Counted from the first letter of the stretch, positions 52,700-60,791 are shown. The stretch: DNA of 64,000 bases from Pannonibacter indicus (GCF_001418225.1 NZ_LIPT01000003.1:434001-498000), one strand, 5' to 3'. Translations and numbers: made by a program. The notes: generated by a model from the letters alone, not told the origin.

Positions 52700-53494
52700 T
52701 CAGCGGCCCGCCGTCTGCTGCCGCAGCGCCTCGATCTCCCGGCGCAGGGCGCGGACTTCTTCCAGAATAACCCCCGTTTCGTCGTGGATCGCCTGCCGGT
52801 CAGCTTCGGCAATCGTCTCCGTTTCGGACTGCATGGCCGAAACGATGATACCGATGAAGAGGTTGAGCACGGTGAAGGCGGTGCAGACCAGGAAGGGCAG
52901 GAAGAAGGCCCAGGCATAGGGGTGAACTTCCATCACCGGCCGCACGATGCCCATGGACCAGCTTTCCAGCGTCATCACCTGGAACAGGGTGTAAAGCGAA
53001 CGGCCAAGATCTCCGAACCAGTCGGGGAATGTCTCGCCATAGAGCTTCGTGGCCATGACGGCGAAGACATAGAAGACGAGGCTCATCAGCACCATGATGG
53101 AGCCCATGCCGGGCAGGGCGGTGATCAGCCCGCCGATAACCCGCCGCAGGGACGGCACCACCGAGATGAGACGCAGCACGCGCAGGACGCGCAGTGCACG
53201 CAGCACCGAGAAGGGGCCGCTCGCCGGGACAAGGGCAATCGCCACGATCACGAAGTCGAAGATGCTCCAGGGATCGCGGAAGAAGGACAGCCGGTGCACA
53301 TAAAGGCGCAACGTCAGCTCGATCACGAAAATGCCGAGGATGATCTTGTCGAGCGTGTGCAGCAACGGACCGATAGCAGAAACGACAGTGGGGCTGGTCT
53401 CAAGCCCGAGGGTGAAGGCATTGACAACAATGATCGCAATGATGGCCGCTTCCCAGCGGCTTGACGTGATGAGGGCCTTTAAAGTCTGGCGCAT
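52700..53494 (-). CDS. NaChBac-like voltage-gated ion channel subunit
   Basis: A 264-residue six-helix channel subunit. S4 (about residues 96-118) has regularly spaced arginines: SVLRALRVLRVLRLISVVPSLRRV. The pore has TLESWS at 175-180, the selectivity sequence of bacterial sodium channels. The C-terminal part (225-260) is a heptad-like helix, consistent with the tetramerising coiled coil. Bacterial members aid sodium balance or motility. The start MRQTLKAL at 53494 was chosen; the extension to 53593 is not conserved-looking. It is convergent with pyrD. Confidence 0.92.
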   Translation of the reverse strand: MRQTLKALITSSRWEAAIIAIIVVNAFTLGLETSPTVVSAIGPLLHTLDKIILGIFVIELTLRLYVHRLSFFRDPWSIFDFVIVAIALVPASGPFSVLRALRVLRVLRLISVVPSLRRVIGGLITALPGMGSIMVLMSLVFYVFAVMATKLYGETFPDWFGDLGRSLYTLFQVMTLESWSMGIVRPVMEVHPYAWAFFLPFLVCTAFTVLNLFIGIIVSAMQSETETIAEADRQAIHDETGVILEEVRALRREIEALRQQTAGR

Positions 53495-53784
53495 ACTGAA
53501 AAATGTCCATCTGGAAACACGGCCGGACGCCGCCCGCGCAAACTGGGGATTCCGCTCTTGATACGCAATAGCCCGCAGGACATTGAAACGCAAAATCCCT
53601 CAGCTTTGCAGGTCAGTTTCCCGCGCCGGCCTCTGGAACTACTCTGCGGAAGCCGCCCTGCATCCGGCTCCCGTTGAAAAGCGTCCCTGCGCCGCTTGAC
53701 AGAACCGCCGCCGCAGGCGATCTAATGCGCCAAGGCCACGGCATCCGGACACCCCTTGTCCCCTTTTGATGCCGTCATGCTCAG

Positions 53785-53858
53785 GCGGGTATGATGTAAT
53801 GGTAGCCTGTCAGCTTCCCAAGCTGAACGCGCGGGTTCGATTCCCGCTACCCGCTCCA
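53785..53858 (+). tRNA. tRNA-Gly (anticodon CCC)
   Basis: A complete cloverleaf. Acceptor arms are GCGGGTA and TACCCGC; the anticodon arm is TCAGC-TTCCCAA-GCTGA with anticodon CCC; the T arm is GCGGG-TTCGATT-CCCGC. The CCA end is encoded at 53856-53858. The next 550 bp look like a small accessory scar. Confidence 0.97.
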
Positions 53859-53874
53859 GATCCTTTCTTTCTTT

Positions 53875-53951
53875 CGTCATTGTCGGGCTTGTCCCGGCCA
53901 TCTGCAAATCATTGATTTGTATAGATCCTCGGCACAGGGCCGAGGATGACG
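53875..53951. repeat. Composite palindromic element after tRNA-Gly
   Basis: The outer ends are CGTCAT and ATGACG. Inside are GGGCTTGTCCCGG, a perfect CAAATCA-T-TGATTTG palindrome, and TCCTCGG-CACAGGG-CCGAGGA. The 'GTCGGGCTTGTCCCGG' type of element is a common alphaproteobacterial dispersed repeat. Confidence 0.65.
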
Positions 53952-54027
53952 ATGGAGGAGTTGCTGGTTTGTCAGCAGTCTGGGTGCCGCTGGTGCTATT
54001 CTTATGCCTGACAACGGAGGCCGGATC

Positions 54028-54159
54028 ATGAAATTGACTATCAATATTGATGATGAGCTTCTTGAGGCGGCGCGAGACCTGACTGGCACAATGGAGACCA
54101 CTGCCATCGTGCATCAGGCGCTAGAGACGCTGGTGCGCGTCGAGACGGGCAGCGCCTGA
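54028..54159 (+). CDS. VapB-family antitoxin (short, no toxin gene beside it)
   Basis: A 43-residue protein, MKLTINIDDELLEAARDLTG, then TMETTAIVHQALETLVRV and ETGSA. The ribbon-helix-helix pattern (T-x-N-I-D-D-E-L-L...T-x-x-V-x-x-A-L-x-x-L-V) is that of VapB antitoxins. Usual members have 60-85 residues with a C-terminal tail binding VapC; this tail is missing. GGAGG lies seven bases before the ATG. No VapC (PIN) gene is found in the 240 bp that follow. It is probably a remnant or an orphan repressor. Confidence 0.7.
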   Translation: MKLTINIDDELLEAARDLTGTMETTAIVHQALETLVRVETGSA

Positions 54160-54177
54160 TAGCGCTTTGGTGGCACA

Positions 54178-54321
54178 ATGCCGGATGCTGAGGCTGTTTC
54201 CGATAGCTATGGACGCTGGATCGAGGAACGGATTGAAATGGCATTGGCCGATCGCCGTCCCTCCGTTTCAGGAAGCGATGCTGACCTTCAGATCGAAGCG
54301 GTTCTTGCTCTCATGAAGTGA
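54178..54321 (+). CDS. PaaA2-like 'stability determinant' antitoxin, no toxin gene beside it
   Basis: A 47-residue acidic protein whose core SYGRWIEERIEMALADRRPS resembles the S-Y-x-x-W-L-x-x-K-V-x-x-S-L-A-D-P-R-P segment of PaaA2-type antitoxins, followed by a short helix ending LALMK. These antitoxins neutralise ParE-like toxins. No ParE frame is present in the 77 bp before the next gene. It starts 18 bp after the VapB-like gene. The family call rests on one short motif, so it is tentative. Confidence 0.5.
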   Translation: MPDAEAVSDSYGRWIEERIEMALADRRPSVSGSDADLQIEAVLALMK

Positions 54322-54371
54322 GTTCCATGGCAGGGCGCGTCAGAAGCCTATCATGAGAAATTGCGGCCCAG

Positions 54372-54411
54372 CTTCAGCGTTTGAGGTTCAATAGCCCTCT
54401 ACCCGCTCCCA
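54372..54411 (+). repeat. Degenerate copy of the tRNA-Gly 3' end (att-like)
   Basis: GGTTCAATAGCCCTCTACCC (54385-54404) and on to CGCTCCCA repeat the tRNA-Gly 3' part with few changes; CTACCCGCTCC is identical over 11 bp. CAGCTTC (54370-54376) also matches the anticodon stem. It overlaps the stop codon of the GT2 gene. It may be an attachment site left by excision or a broken tRNA copy. Confidence 0.55.
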
Positions 54412-56459
54412 TCCTCCCCCTTCTTCCCGAAATCCGGCGTCTTGCGCTTGCGGGCGGTGCCGTGGGTGGTCTTGTGCCAGTGGTGGGGGCGGATGAAGAA
54501 GTCCCAGACGGCGCGGTAGAAGGCGAAGCTGGCGCAGAGCCAGTAGGCGGGAATGAGGGCGAGATCGCTGAAGCGCGGGTCGAAGCCGCGGGCGCGGGCG
54601 GCGCTGCGTCCGGCAATGACGGCGGCGCCATAGCCGGAAATGGCGGCCAGCGCACTGAGGCAGACGGTGATGTCGGACATGAGCCCATCGGGCACGGGCA
54701 TGTTCCACAGGCCGATCAGGTAACCCATCAGGATCATGCAGAATATGGGGTGCAGGCCGAGCGTCAGCAGGCTGCCGCCAATGAGGAAGGCGAGGGGCAC
54801 CGCGCGGCGCGGGCTCATGTCACGCCACAGCATGGACGGATCGCGCAGGTGGACGAGCACCGTCTGCAGCCAGCCCTTGTACCAGCGCGCCCGCTGCGCA
54901 TACCAGACCTTCCACGTCACCGGCGCTTCTTCATAGGTGGCGCTGTCGAGGGCGGCACTGGAAAAGCCGAGGCGGGCAAGGCGCAGGCCAAGGTCGGCAT
55001 CTTCCGTCACATTGTAGGGGTCCCACCCGCCTGCGGTAACGAGGGCCGCGCGGCGGAAATGGTTTGAGGTGCCCCCAAGCGGAAAGGGCCATTCCTCGCC
55101 GGAAAACCACGGAATGACCTGATCGAACAGGCTCGCATATTCCATGGCGAACTGACGGGTGAAAAAGCTCTCCTCCGCATTGTCGATGACAAGGCTCGCC
55201 TGCAGGCAGGCAAGGCTTTCCGGGCTTTCCCGGAACTTGCGCACCGCCTTTTTCAGCTGGCCGGGCTCTGGCCGGTCTTCCGCGTCATAGATGGTGACGA
55301 ACTCGCCCATGGAGGAGTCCAGCCCATAGGCCAGAGCCCTTGGTTTGGTGCGCGGATGGCCCGGGGGCACCACCACCACTTCCATGCCCTCGCGTAGCAG
55401 GCCCCTGAAAGCCACGCGGGTTTCCCGGTCGTCCTGTTCCACCAGAAAGCGGATGTCGAGCCTGTCCGGCGGATAGTCGAGCCTGGCAAGGCCATCCACC
55501 AGCGACGGCACGACCGCCGCTTCCTTGTAGAGCGGGACCAGCACCGTATAGAGCGGCCACTCTTCTTGAATTGGACGCTCATGGGGATGCGCTGCTGCCC
55601 GCTGGGACTGAAAAAAGGCTTCCTCCGCGGCGAGACGCGCCCGTTCCTGGGCCTGCTGCGCGCTCGAAAGCCGGGCGATTGCGGTGAGAATGCAGGTAAG
55701 GCCCACAACAAGGCTCAGCAGCAGCATCTGTACATCAAAGGGCAGAACCATGCCGGTGAAGAAGCTGGCGGCCATGGCAGCCGCGCCGATTTGCTGGCGC
55801 GGTGTCACGCGGGTGCGGGCCGACATGTGGGGAAAGCGCGCTTCCAGTTCGCCGGCGGGCGCATTCAGCACAGTCAGGGCGTGGCGCAGGGCCGAAGGCG
55901 TGGCGATGCGCACGGCCGCACTCCAGTCCGGATGGCGCAGAAAGAAGGCGCGCAGTTCGGCGGCGTGCTCAGGTTCGGGCGCAACCACATAGACCGGCCC
56001 CTCCTGGCCGAGACCGATCATCATCGGCCCGGCTTCACCCGGACCGCATTGCAGCACATGGCCATTGACCAGCAGCGGCCGGAAGCTGCCGGCTGGCAGA
56101 AAGGGGACGCCGCAGATTTCCGCCACTGCGCTGTAATAGGCATCTTCCGTGAGGATGGCATTGCGCATCATGTAGTGCACGGGATGGACACCGTGATAGG
56201 ATGCCAGTTGACAGGCAGACCGCAGCGCAGAGGCAGAAAGACCCCGTGACACAAGGACATGCATCTCCTCTTGCAGCAATTGCTGCGGTGCGGCTCTTTC
56301 ATTTTTCGGGACTGCTCCGTTTTCGGAAGAGGCCTTGTGGGCCGCTGCCTGCGGGCGGGGCGAAGGAGATTCACACTGCAGGAAAGCTTCGCCGGCGTCT
56401 GCTGCCATTCTTGGCAGCTTCACAGTGTCTGACGCAGTCTCCTGTGCCACAACAGACAT
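54399..56459 (-). CDS. GT2 glycosyltransferase with MshEN/GspE-N-like N-terminal domain
   Basis: A 686-residue membrane protein. Residues about 55-190 resemble a GspE N-terminal (MshEN-like) domain: LLQEEMHVLVSRGLSASALRSACQLASYHGVHPVHYMMRNAILTEDAYYSAVAEICGVPFL. Two membrane segments follow at about 215-260, then a GT2 catalytic domain with YDAED (about 390), TEDADLG (about 486) and QRARW (about 523), and C-terminal membrane segments. The DxD, TED and QxxRW motifs mark a processive cellulose-synthase-like enzyme. Some MshEN domains bind cyclic di-GMP; that is not shown here. The product is unknown. Confidence 0.85.
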   Translation of the reverse strand: MSVVAQETASDTVKLPRMAADAGEAFLQCESPSPRPQAAAHKASSENGAVPKNERAAPQQLLQEEMHVLVSRGLSASALRSACQLASYHGVHPVHYMMRNAILTEDAYYSAVAEICGVPFLPAGSFRPLLVNGHVLQCGPGEAGPMMIGLGQEGPVYVVAPEPEHAAELRAFFLRHPDWSAAVRIATPSALRHALTVLNAPAGELEARFPHMSARTRVTPRQQIGAAAMAASFFTGMVLPFDVQMLLLSLVVGLTCILTAIARLSSAQQAQERARLAAEEAFFQSQRAAAHPHERPIQEEWPLYTVLVPLYKEAAVVPSLVDGLARLDYPPDRLDIRFLVEQDDRETRVAFRGLLREGMEVVVVPPGHPRTKPRALAYGLDSSMGEFVTIYDAEDRPEPGQLKKAVRKFRESPESLACLQASLVIDNAEESFFTRQFAMEYASLFDQVIPWFSGEEWPFPLGGTSNHFRRAALVTAGGWDPYNVTEDADLGLRLARLGFSSAALDSATYEEAPVTWKVWYAQRARWYKGWLQTVLVHLRDPSMLWRDMSPRRAVPLAFLIGGSLLTLGLHPIFCMILMGYLIGLWNMPVPDGLMSDITVCLSALAAISGYGAAVIAGRSAARARGFDPRFSDLALIPAYWLCASFAFYRAVWDFFIRPHHWHKTTHGTARKRKTPDFGKKGEDGSG

Positions 56460-57397
56460 TGCCCGCCCCTTCCGAGGCCGCCGGACACACACTCATCCGG
56501 CTCCTGCAAGGAGTACGGCAGAAGATATTCCTGCAATCAACAGTTTTATATTTTTTAGTCTCGATTGCGATTGGTTTTATACCAGCCCAGGCACCAGCTC
56601 AGGAAACTGCGGATCCTTCGCCCCTGAACGGAGCGGGCATGACCATTGTCATTCCCAACTTCCGCGATCCGCGCGCGCTGGCCGAACGTCCCGCGCAGCC
56701 GCCGGAGAAGATTGAATTCCTCGCCTCGGATGATTTTCCTCCCTTTTCCTTCCGCGACCCGCAAGGACGCTTGACCGGCTTCAACGTGGATCTGGCGCGG
56801 GCGGTCTGCGAGGAGCTTGGAGCCTCCTGCAGCCTGAGGGTGAAGGCCTTCGAGGCTCTGCCGGATGCGCTGATGGCGGGGGAGGGCGATGCCATTCTCT
56901 CCGGCCTCGCCAAGACGGAAGCCCTGCGGCGGGAGATGGCCTTCTCCGACACCTATATGCGCCTGCCCGCCCGGTTCGTGCTTGGGCAGGGCACGGACAG
57001 CTTTGATCCCAACATGCCATCCGCAAAGCGCATCAGCGTGGAAGCCGGCAGCCGCCACGAGGCCTTCCTGAAGGCCGCCTTCCCGGGCCTTGCCGTCGAG
57101 CCGTTCCCCACAGCCGGTGAGGCAAGGGCTGCGCTGAAGGAGGGCAAGGCCGATGTGCATTTCGGCGACGGCATGGCGCTGTCCTTCTGGCTGGCCAGCA
57201 AGGAGGCGGATGGCTGCTGCCGCTTTGCCCCCGGCCCCTGGCTGGAGCCTCGCTATTTTGGCGACGGGCTTTCCATTGCCTTGCGCCGTGATGACCAGGC
57301 GCTGCTGGACGCGCTGAACTATGCCCTGCGGCAGGTGCAGGACAAGGGCATCTATGGCGAGCTTTACCTGCGCTATTTCCCGGTCGGGTTCTACTGA
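56459..57397 (+). CDS. Periplasmic solute-binding protein, family 3 type
   Basis: The mature part reads IEFLASDDFPPFSFRDPQGRLTGFNVDLARAVCEELGA, then GEGDAILSGLAKTEALRREMAFSDTYMRLPARFVLG and DVHFGDGMALSFWLAS, the pattern of family 3 amino-acid-type binding proteins. Upstream in frame is a hydrophobic signal (LVSIAIGFIPAQAPAQ). No ATG exists before it: TTG 56459 and GTG 56444 are in frame. TTG 56459 would share its first base with the ATG of the divergent GT2 gene. An ATG at 56642 has a good GGAG but would remove the signal. No permease or ATPase gene is near. Confidence 0.75.
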   Translation: MPAPSEAAGHTLIRLLQGVRQKIFLQSTVLYFLVSIAIGFIPAQAPAQETADPSPLNGAGMTIVIPNFRDPRALAERPAQPPEKIEFLASDDFPPFSFRDPQGRLTGFNVDLARAVCEELGASCSLRVKAFEALPDALMAGEGDAILSGLAKTEALRREMAFSDTYMRLPARFVLGQGTDSFDPNMPSAKRISVEAGSRHEAFLKAAFPGLAVEPFPTAGEARAALKEGKADVHFGDGMALSFWLASKEADGCCRFAPGPWLEPRYFGDGLSIALRRDDQALLDALNYALRQVQDKGIYGELYLRYFPVGFY

Positions 57398-57501
57398 GGC
57401 TTCAGACCGGCAGCAAAGCCATTGCCAGACCGGCCGGTTCTGGCTAAGCCGGGGCACTCTTTGCGCGCGGAGCCCATCCGCCGCCACAACAGGACAACCT
57501 G

Positions 57502-58149
57502 ATGACCGAATTTCTCTGGACCCGCCCGGAAGGCACGCCGGATGCAACCCTGCTTCTGGCCCATGGCGCCGGTGCGCCGATGGACTCCGCCATCATGAAC
57601 CGGCTTGCCACAGCCCTCGCGGCCGAAGGCATTGCCGTGGTGCGGTTCGAGTTTCCCTATATGGCCGCGCGCCGCACCACGGCCAAGAAGGCACCGCCGC
57701 CGAAGGCCGAACTGCTGGTCGGGGCCTATCAGAAGGCCATGCAGGCGCTGATGGGGGAGGTGGAAGGCCCGTTCCTCATTGGCGGCAAGTCCATGGGCGG
57801 GCGTGTGGCCGCCATGCTGACGGCCGGCGCCTCGCTGCCGGGCCGTGTGAAGGGCGTTGTCTGCATCGGCTACCCGTTCCACCCGCAGGGCAAGTCCGAT
57901 GTCTGGCGCCTTGAGCCGCTGGAACAGGCCCGCCGCCCCATCTTCATTGCGCAGGGCGAGCGTGACCCCTTCGGCAGTCAGGCCGAGCTGGAAGACGTGA
58001 CCCTGCCGGGCACCTGCGAGATCCTGTTCCTCGAAGACGGCAACCACGACCTCGGGCCTCGCGGCCAGTCGCCCGCGACCTGGGACAGCAACATCACCGC
58101 CACCGCCAAGGCCGTTGCGGAGTTTGCCCGCAAGGTTCTGGCCGCCTGA
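57502..58149 (+). CDS. Alpha/beta hydrolase (KANL3/Tex30-like)
   Basis: A 215-residue protein with the alpha/beta-hydrolase pattern: LLLAHGAGAPMDSAIMNRLATALAAEG near the N-terminus, the nucleophile elbow GGKSMGGRVAAML, the acid in IAQGERDPFGS, and the histidine in EDGNHDLGPR. This order is typical of the KANL3/Tex30-like group, whose substrates are unknown. It is convergent with dcd and separated from it by a long palindromic hairpin. Confidence 0.85.
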   Translation: MTEFLWTRPEGTPDATLLLAHGAGAPMDSAIMNRLATALAAEGIAVVRFEFPYMAARRTTAKKAPPPKAELLVGAYQKAMQALMGEVEGPFLIGGKSMGGRVAAMLTAGASLPGRVKGVVCIGYPFHPQGKSDVWRLEPLEQARRPIFIAQGERDPFGSQAELEDVTLPGTCEILFLEDGNHDLGPRGQSPATWDSNITATAKAVAEFARKVLAA

Positions 58150-58187
58150 GATTGCAGGCCCGGTGCGGCTGCCGCGTGGGCTTGATC

Positions 58188-58218
58188 AACTCCCGATGAG
58201 TAAGGCTCATCGGGAGTT
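58188..58218. terminator. Bidirectional 13-bp hairpin
   Basis: AACTCCCGATGAG (58188-58200) and CTCATCGGGAGTT (58206-58218) pair perfectly with a TAAGG loop. It lies between convergent genes and is the best member of the hairpin set at 3251, 27770 and 52532. Confidence 0.8.
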
Positions 58219-58222
58219 CATA

Positions 58223-59317
58223 TCAGCTGAGCGCGCGGAAGTGCTTGGAGAGCTTCAGCTCCTGCCCCTGATAGTTGGAACCGATGCCCTCGCCATAGAG
58301 CTGATGCGGGCGCTCGGCCATGTGCTCATAGACCAGCCGCCCGACCGTCTGGCCATGCTCCAGAATGAAGGGCACGTCGTGCGAGCGCACTTCCAGCACG
58401 GCGCGTGAGCCTGTGCCGCCCGCGGTGCTGTGGCCAAAGCCGGGATCGAAGAAACCGGCGTAATGCACGCGGAATTCTCCCACCAGCGGATCGAAGGGCA
58501 CCATCTCGGCGGCAAAATCCGGCGGCACATGCACCGCCTCCTGGCTGACGAGAATGTAGAACTCGTTCGGGTCGAGCACCAGTTCGGCCGCCCCGCGCCG
58601 GTAGATCGGATCCCAGAAGTCGAGCGGGTGATGCGCATCCTTCAGGTCCACATCGATGACGCCCGTGTGGTGCCTGGCGCGGTAGCCGACGAGGCTGCCA
58701 TCGCCGGAGCCTTCCAGATCGATGGACAGTTGCACGCCGCCGCCGATGCGCTCCATGCCGCCGGAAACAAGGCGCAGGCGCGCATGCACGTCTTCCAGCT
58801 CGCTGTCCGGGATCAGCGGTTCACCGGCGCGGAAGCGGATCTGCGACAGGCGGGAGCCACTGCGCACCAGAATGGGGAAGGTGAGCGGTGAGATTTCCGC
58901 ATAGAGCGGCCCGTTGTAGCCGGCCGGCACCGTGTCAAAGGCGCGCCCGCCATCGGTGATGACGCGGGTGAAGACATCAAGCCGCCCGGTGGAGCTTTTC
59001 GGGTTGGCAGTCGCCGAGATGGCATCAGGCAGGGCGAGGCTTTCCTGAAGCGGCACGATGTAGACGCAGCCCGTCTCCAGCACGGCGCCACGTGTCAGGT
59101 CGATGGTGTGCAGCGCGAAGGCATCCAGCTTGTCGGCGACGGCGACGCCATTGCCCGGCAGGAAGCTGGCGCGCACCCGGTAGGCCAGCCCCCCGAGGCG
59201 CAGGTCAAGGCTGGCCGGCTGAATCTGGCCGTCGACAGGCGCCAGCTCGCTGCGGATCGTTCCGGCGCGGAACATGTCCTCGATCATGTGGGCGGGCAGA
59301 ATGCCGTCTGGGCGCAT
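58223..59317 (-). CDS. dcd: dCTP deaminase, two-domain form
   Basis: A 364-residue protein, about twice the E. coli length; the long form is standard in alphaproteobacteria and consists of two related halves. The N-terminal half has IQPASLDLRLGGLAYRV and the C-terminal half has FDPGFGHS, then GTGSRAVLEVRSHDVPFIL with the catalytic-type Glu, and GQTVGRLVYEHMAERPHQLYG. The enzyme makes dUTP from dCTP for dTMP synthesis. ATG 59317 was chosen as the shortest start keeping the domain; an upstream frame to 59380 adds a basic stretch. Confidence 0.9.
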   Translation of the reverse strand: MRPDGILPAHMIEDMFRAGTIRSELAPVDGQIQPASLDLRLGGLAYRVRASFLPGNGVAVADKLDAFALHTIDLTRGAVLETGCVYIVPLQESLALPDAISATANPKSSTGRLDVFTRVITDGGRAFDTVPAGYNGPLYAEISPLTFPILVRSGSRLSQIRFRAGEPLIPDSELEDVHARLRLVSGGMERIGGGVQLSIDLEGSGDGSLVGYRARHHTGVIDVDLKDAHHPLDFWDPIYRRGAAELVLDPNEFYILVSQEAVHVPPDFAAEMVPFDPLVGEFRVHYAGFFDPGFGHSTAGGTGSRAVLEVRSHDVPFILEHGQTVGRLVYEHMAERPHQLYGEGIGSNYQGQELKLSKHFRALS

Positions 59318-59472
59318 GGCAAGCCTTTCATGGAGCCGGAGGGAGCCGGGGAGGGGCGTTATCTTCCTCTGCGCTGTCATTAGCCGATGGCAGGGTCTTG
59401 GCCAACCCTTTCATGGAGGGGCCATGGCTGGCAAAGATTGACCACTGGCCATGAAAGGCGTATTTGCAGACA

Positions 59473-59535
59473 GGATCCGTGGTGATTTGAGCCGGCCGGC
59501 TTGCAGCCACGTTAAAGAAGTTGCTAAAGAGGCCG
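59473..59535 (+). promoter_or_regulatory. SAM-II riboswitch before metZ
   Basis: The conserved SAM-II pattern is present: GTGGTGATTTGAGCC (59479-59493), GCAGCCACGTTAAAG (59503-59517) and GCTAAAGAGGCCG (59523-59535). GTGG pairs with CCAC to make the first stem, and the TAAAG/GCTAAAG parts form the pseudoknot of the family. These riboswitches shut down methionine genes when S-adenosylmethionine is plentiful, and metZ follows. Confidence 0.92.
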
Positions 59536-59569
59536 GGGAGAAACACCCGGCCTTTATGGCCGGTTTTTT
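59531..59569 (+). terminator. Alternative hairpins between SAM-II aptamer and metZ
   Basis: GGCCGGG (59531-59537) can pair with CCCGGCC (59546-59552). The same CCGGCC (59547-59552) can instead pair with GGCCGG (59558-59563), followed by six T. The second fold is a terminator, the first would prevent it; the left arm of the first overlaps the aptamer's 3' end. Confidence 0.75.
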
Positions 59570-59588
59570 GTTTCTGGAGCGAAGACCG

Positions 59589-60791
59589 ATGAGCGCATCC
59601 GATACCCCGTCCTCCCGCCCCCTGCGTCCGGCCACCCGTCTTGTTCATGGTGGCACTGTCCGCTCCCAGCATGGCGAGACCTCCGAAGCCATCTTCCTGA
59701 CGCAGGGCTTCGTCTATGCCAATGCGGAAGCAGCAGAAGCGCGCTTCAACGGCGAGGATCCGGGCTATGTCTATTCGCGCTATTCCAACCCCACCGTTGC
59801 CATGTTCGAGCAGCGCATGTGCGAACTGGAAGAGGCTGAAGCAGCCATCGGCACCGCCAGCGGCATGGCCGCCGTCAATCTGGCGCTGATGGCCTCGGTC
59901 AAGGCCGGTGATCATGTGGTTGCCGCCAAGGCGCTCTTCGGCTCCTGCCGTTACATCGTCGAAACCCTGCTGCCGCGCTTTGGCGTGACCAGTACGCTGG
60001 TGGACGGTACGGACCTGAATCAGTGGCGCGATGCGGTGAAGCCGAACACCAAGGCCGTGTTCCTTGAGAGTCCGACCAATCCGGCGCTGGATGTGATCGA
60101 TATCGCTGCCGTGGCGGAGATTGCCCATGGCGTAGGCGCAAGAGTCATCATCGACAACGTCTTTGCCACGCCGATCTTCCAGTCGCCGCTGAAGCTGGGC
60201 GCCGATGTTGTGGTTTATTCGGCCACCAAGCACATTGACGGTCAGGGCCGCTGCCTGGGCGGCGTCGTGCTGTCCGATGCCAAGTGGATCGAAGAAGAAG
60301 TGCTGCCGCTGGTCAAGCACACTGGCCCGGCCATGAGCCCGTTCAATGCCTGGGTGCTGCTGAAGGGGCTGGAGACGCTGCCGTTGCGCGTTGCCCAGCA
60401 GTCTTCCAGCGCGGCCCTCATTGCCGGCCGTCTGGCGGGCGACCCTGCCATTGCCCGCCTGATCTATCCGGGCCGTGACGACCATCCGCAGGCCGCAGTC
60501 GCCCGCAAGCAGATGCGCGGCGGCTCCACCATGCTGGCCTTCGAGCTGAAGGGCGGCAAGGCAGCAGCCTTTGCCTTCACCAATGCGCTGGAAGTGATCA
60601 AGCTGTCCAACAATCTTGGCGATGCCAAGAGCCTGATCACCCACCCGTCCACGACCACGCACAAGAACGTGGCCGAAGAGGCGCGGCTGGAACTGGGCAT
60701 CACCGAAGGCATGCTGCGCCTGTCCGTGGGCCTCGAAGATCCGCTGGACCTTATCGAGGATATCGAGCGGGCACTGGCGGCAGCCCGCTGA
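59589..60791 (+). CDS. metZ: O-succinylhomoserine sulfhydrylase
   Basis: A 400-residue PLP enzyme of the Cys/Met metabolism family that makes homocysteine directly from O-succinylhomoserine and sulfide. The PLP lysine is in [18 protein letters not shown] (about residue 214). Other parts are [23 protein letters not shown] near the N-terminus, [13 protein letters not shown], and [13 protein letters not shown], whose Ser/Thr pattern fits the family. The SAM-II riboswitch upstream shows methionine control. ATG 59589 has GGAG nine bases upstream; the longer frame to 59451 is riboswitch leader. Confidence 0.95.
   Translation: MSASDTPSSRPLRPATRLVHGGTVRSQHGETSEAIFLTQGFVYANAEAAEARFNGEDPGYVYSRYSNPTVAMFEQRMCELEEAEAAIGTASGMAAVNLALMASVKAGDHVVAAKALFGSCRYIVETLLPRFGVTSTLVDGTDLNQWRDAVKPNTKAVFLESPTNPALDVIDIAAVAEIAHGVGARVIIDNVFATPIFQSPLKLGADVVVYSATKHIDGQGRCLGGVVLSDAKWIEEEVLPLVKHTGPAMSPFNAWVLLKGLETLPLRVAQQSSSAALIAGRLAGDPAIARLIYPGRDDHPQAAVARKQMRGGSTMLAFELKGGKAAAFAFTNALEVIKLSNNLGDAKSLITHPSTTTHKNVAEEARLELGITEGMLRLSVGLEDPLDLIEDIERALAAAR

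Noticed and set aside
54322-54398. A toxin gene after the PaaA2-like antitoxin
   Set aside because: The ATG at 54328 runs into a stop after nine codons, and no frame long enough for ParE fits before the GT2 gene.
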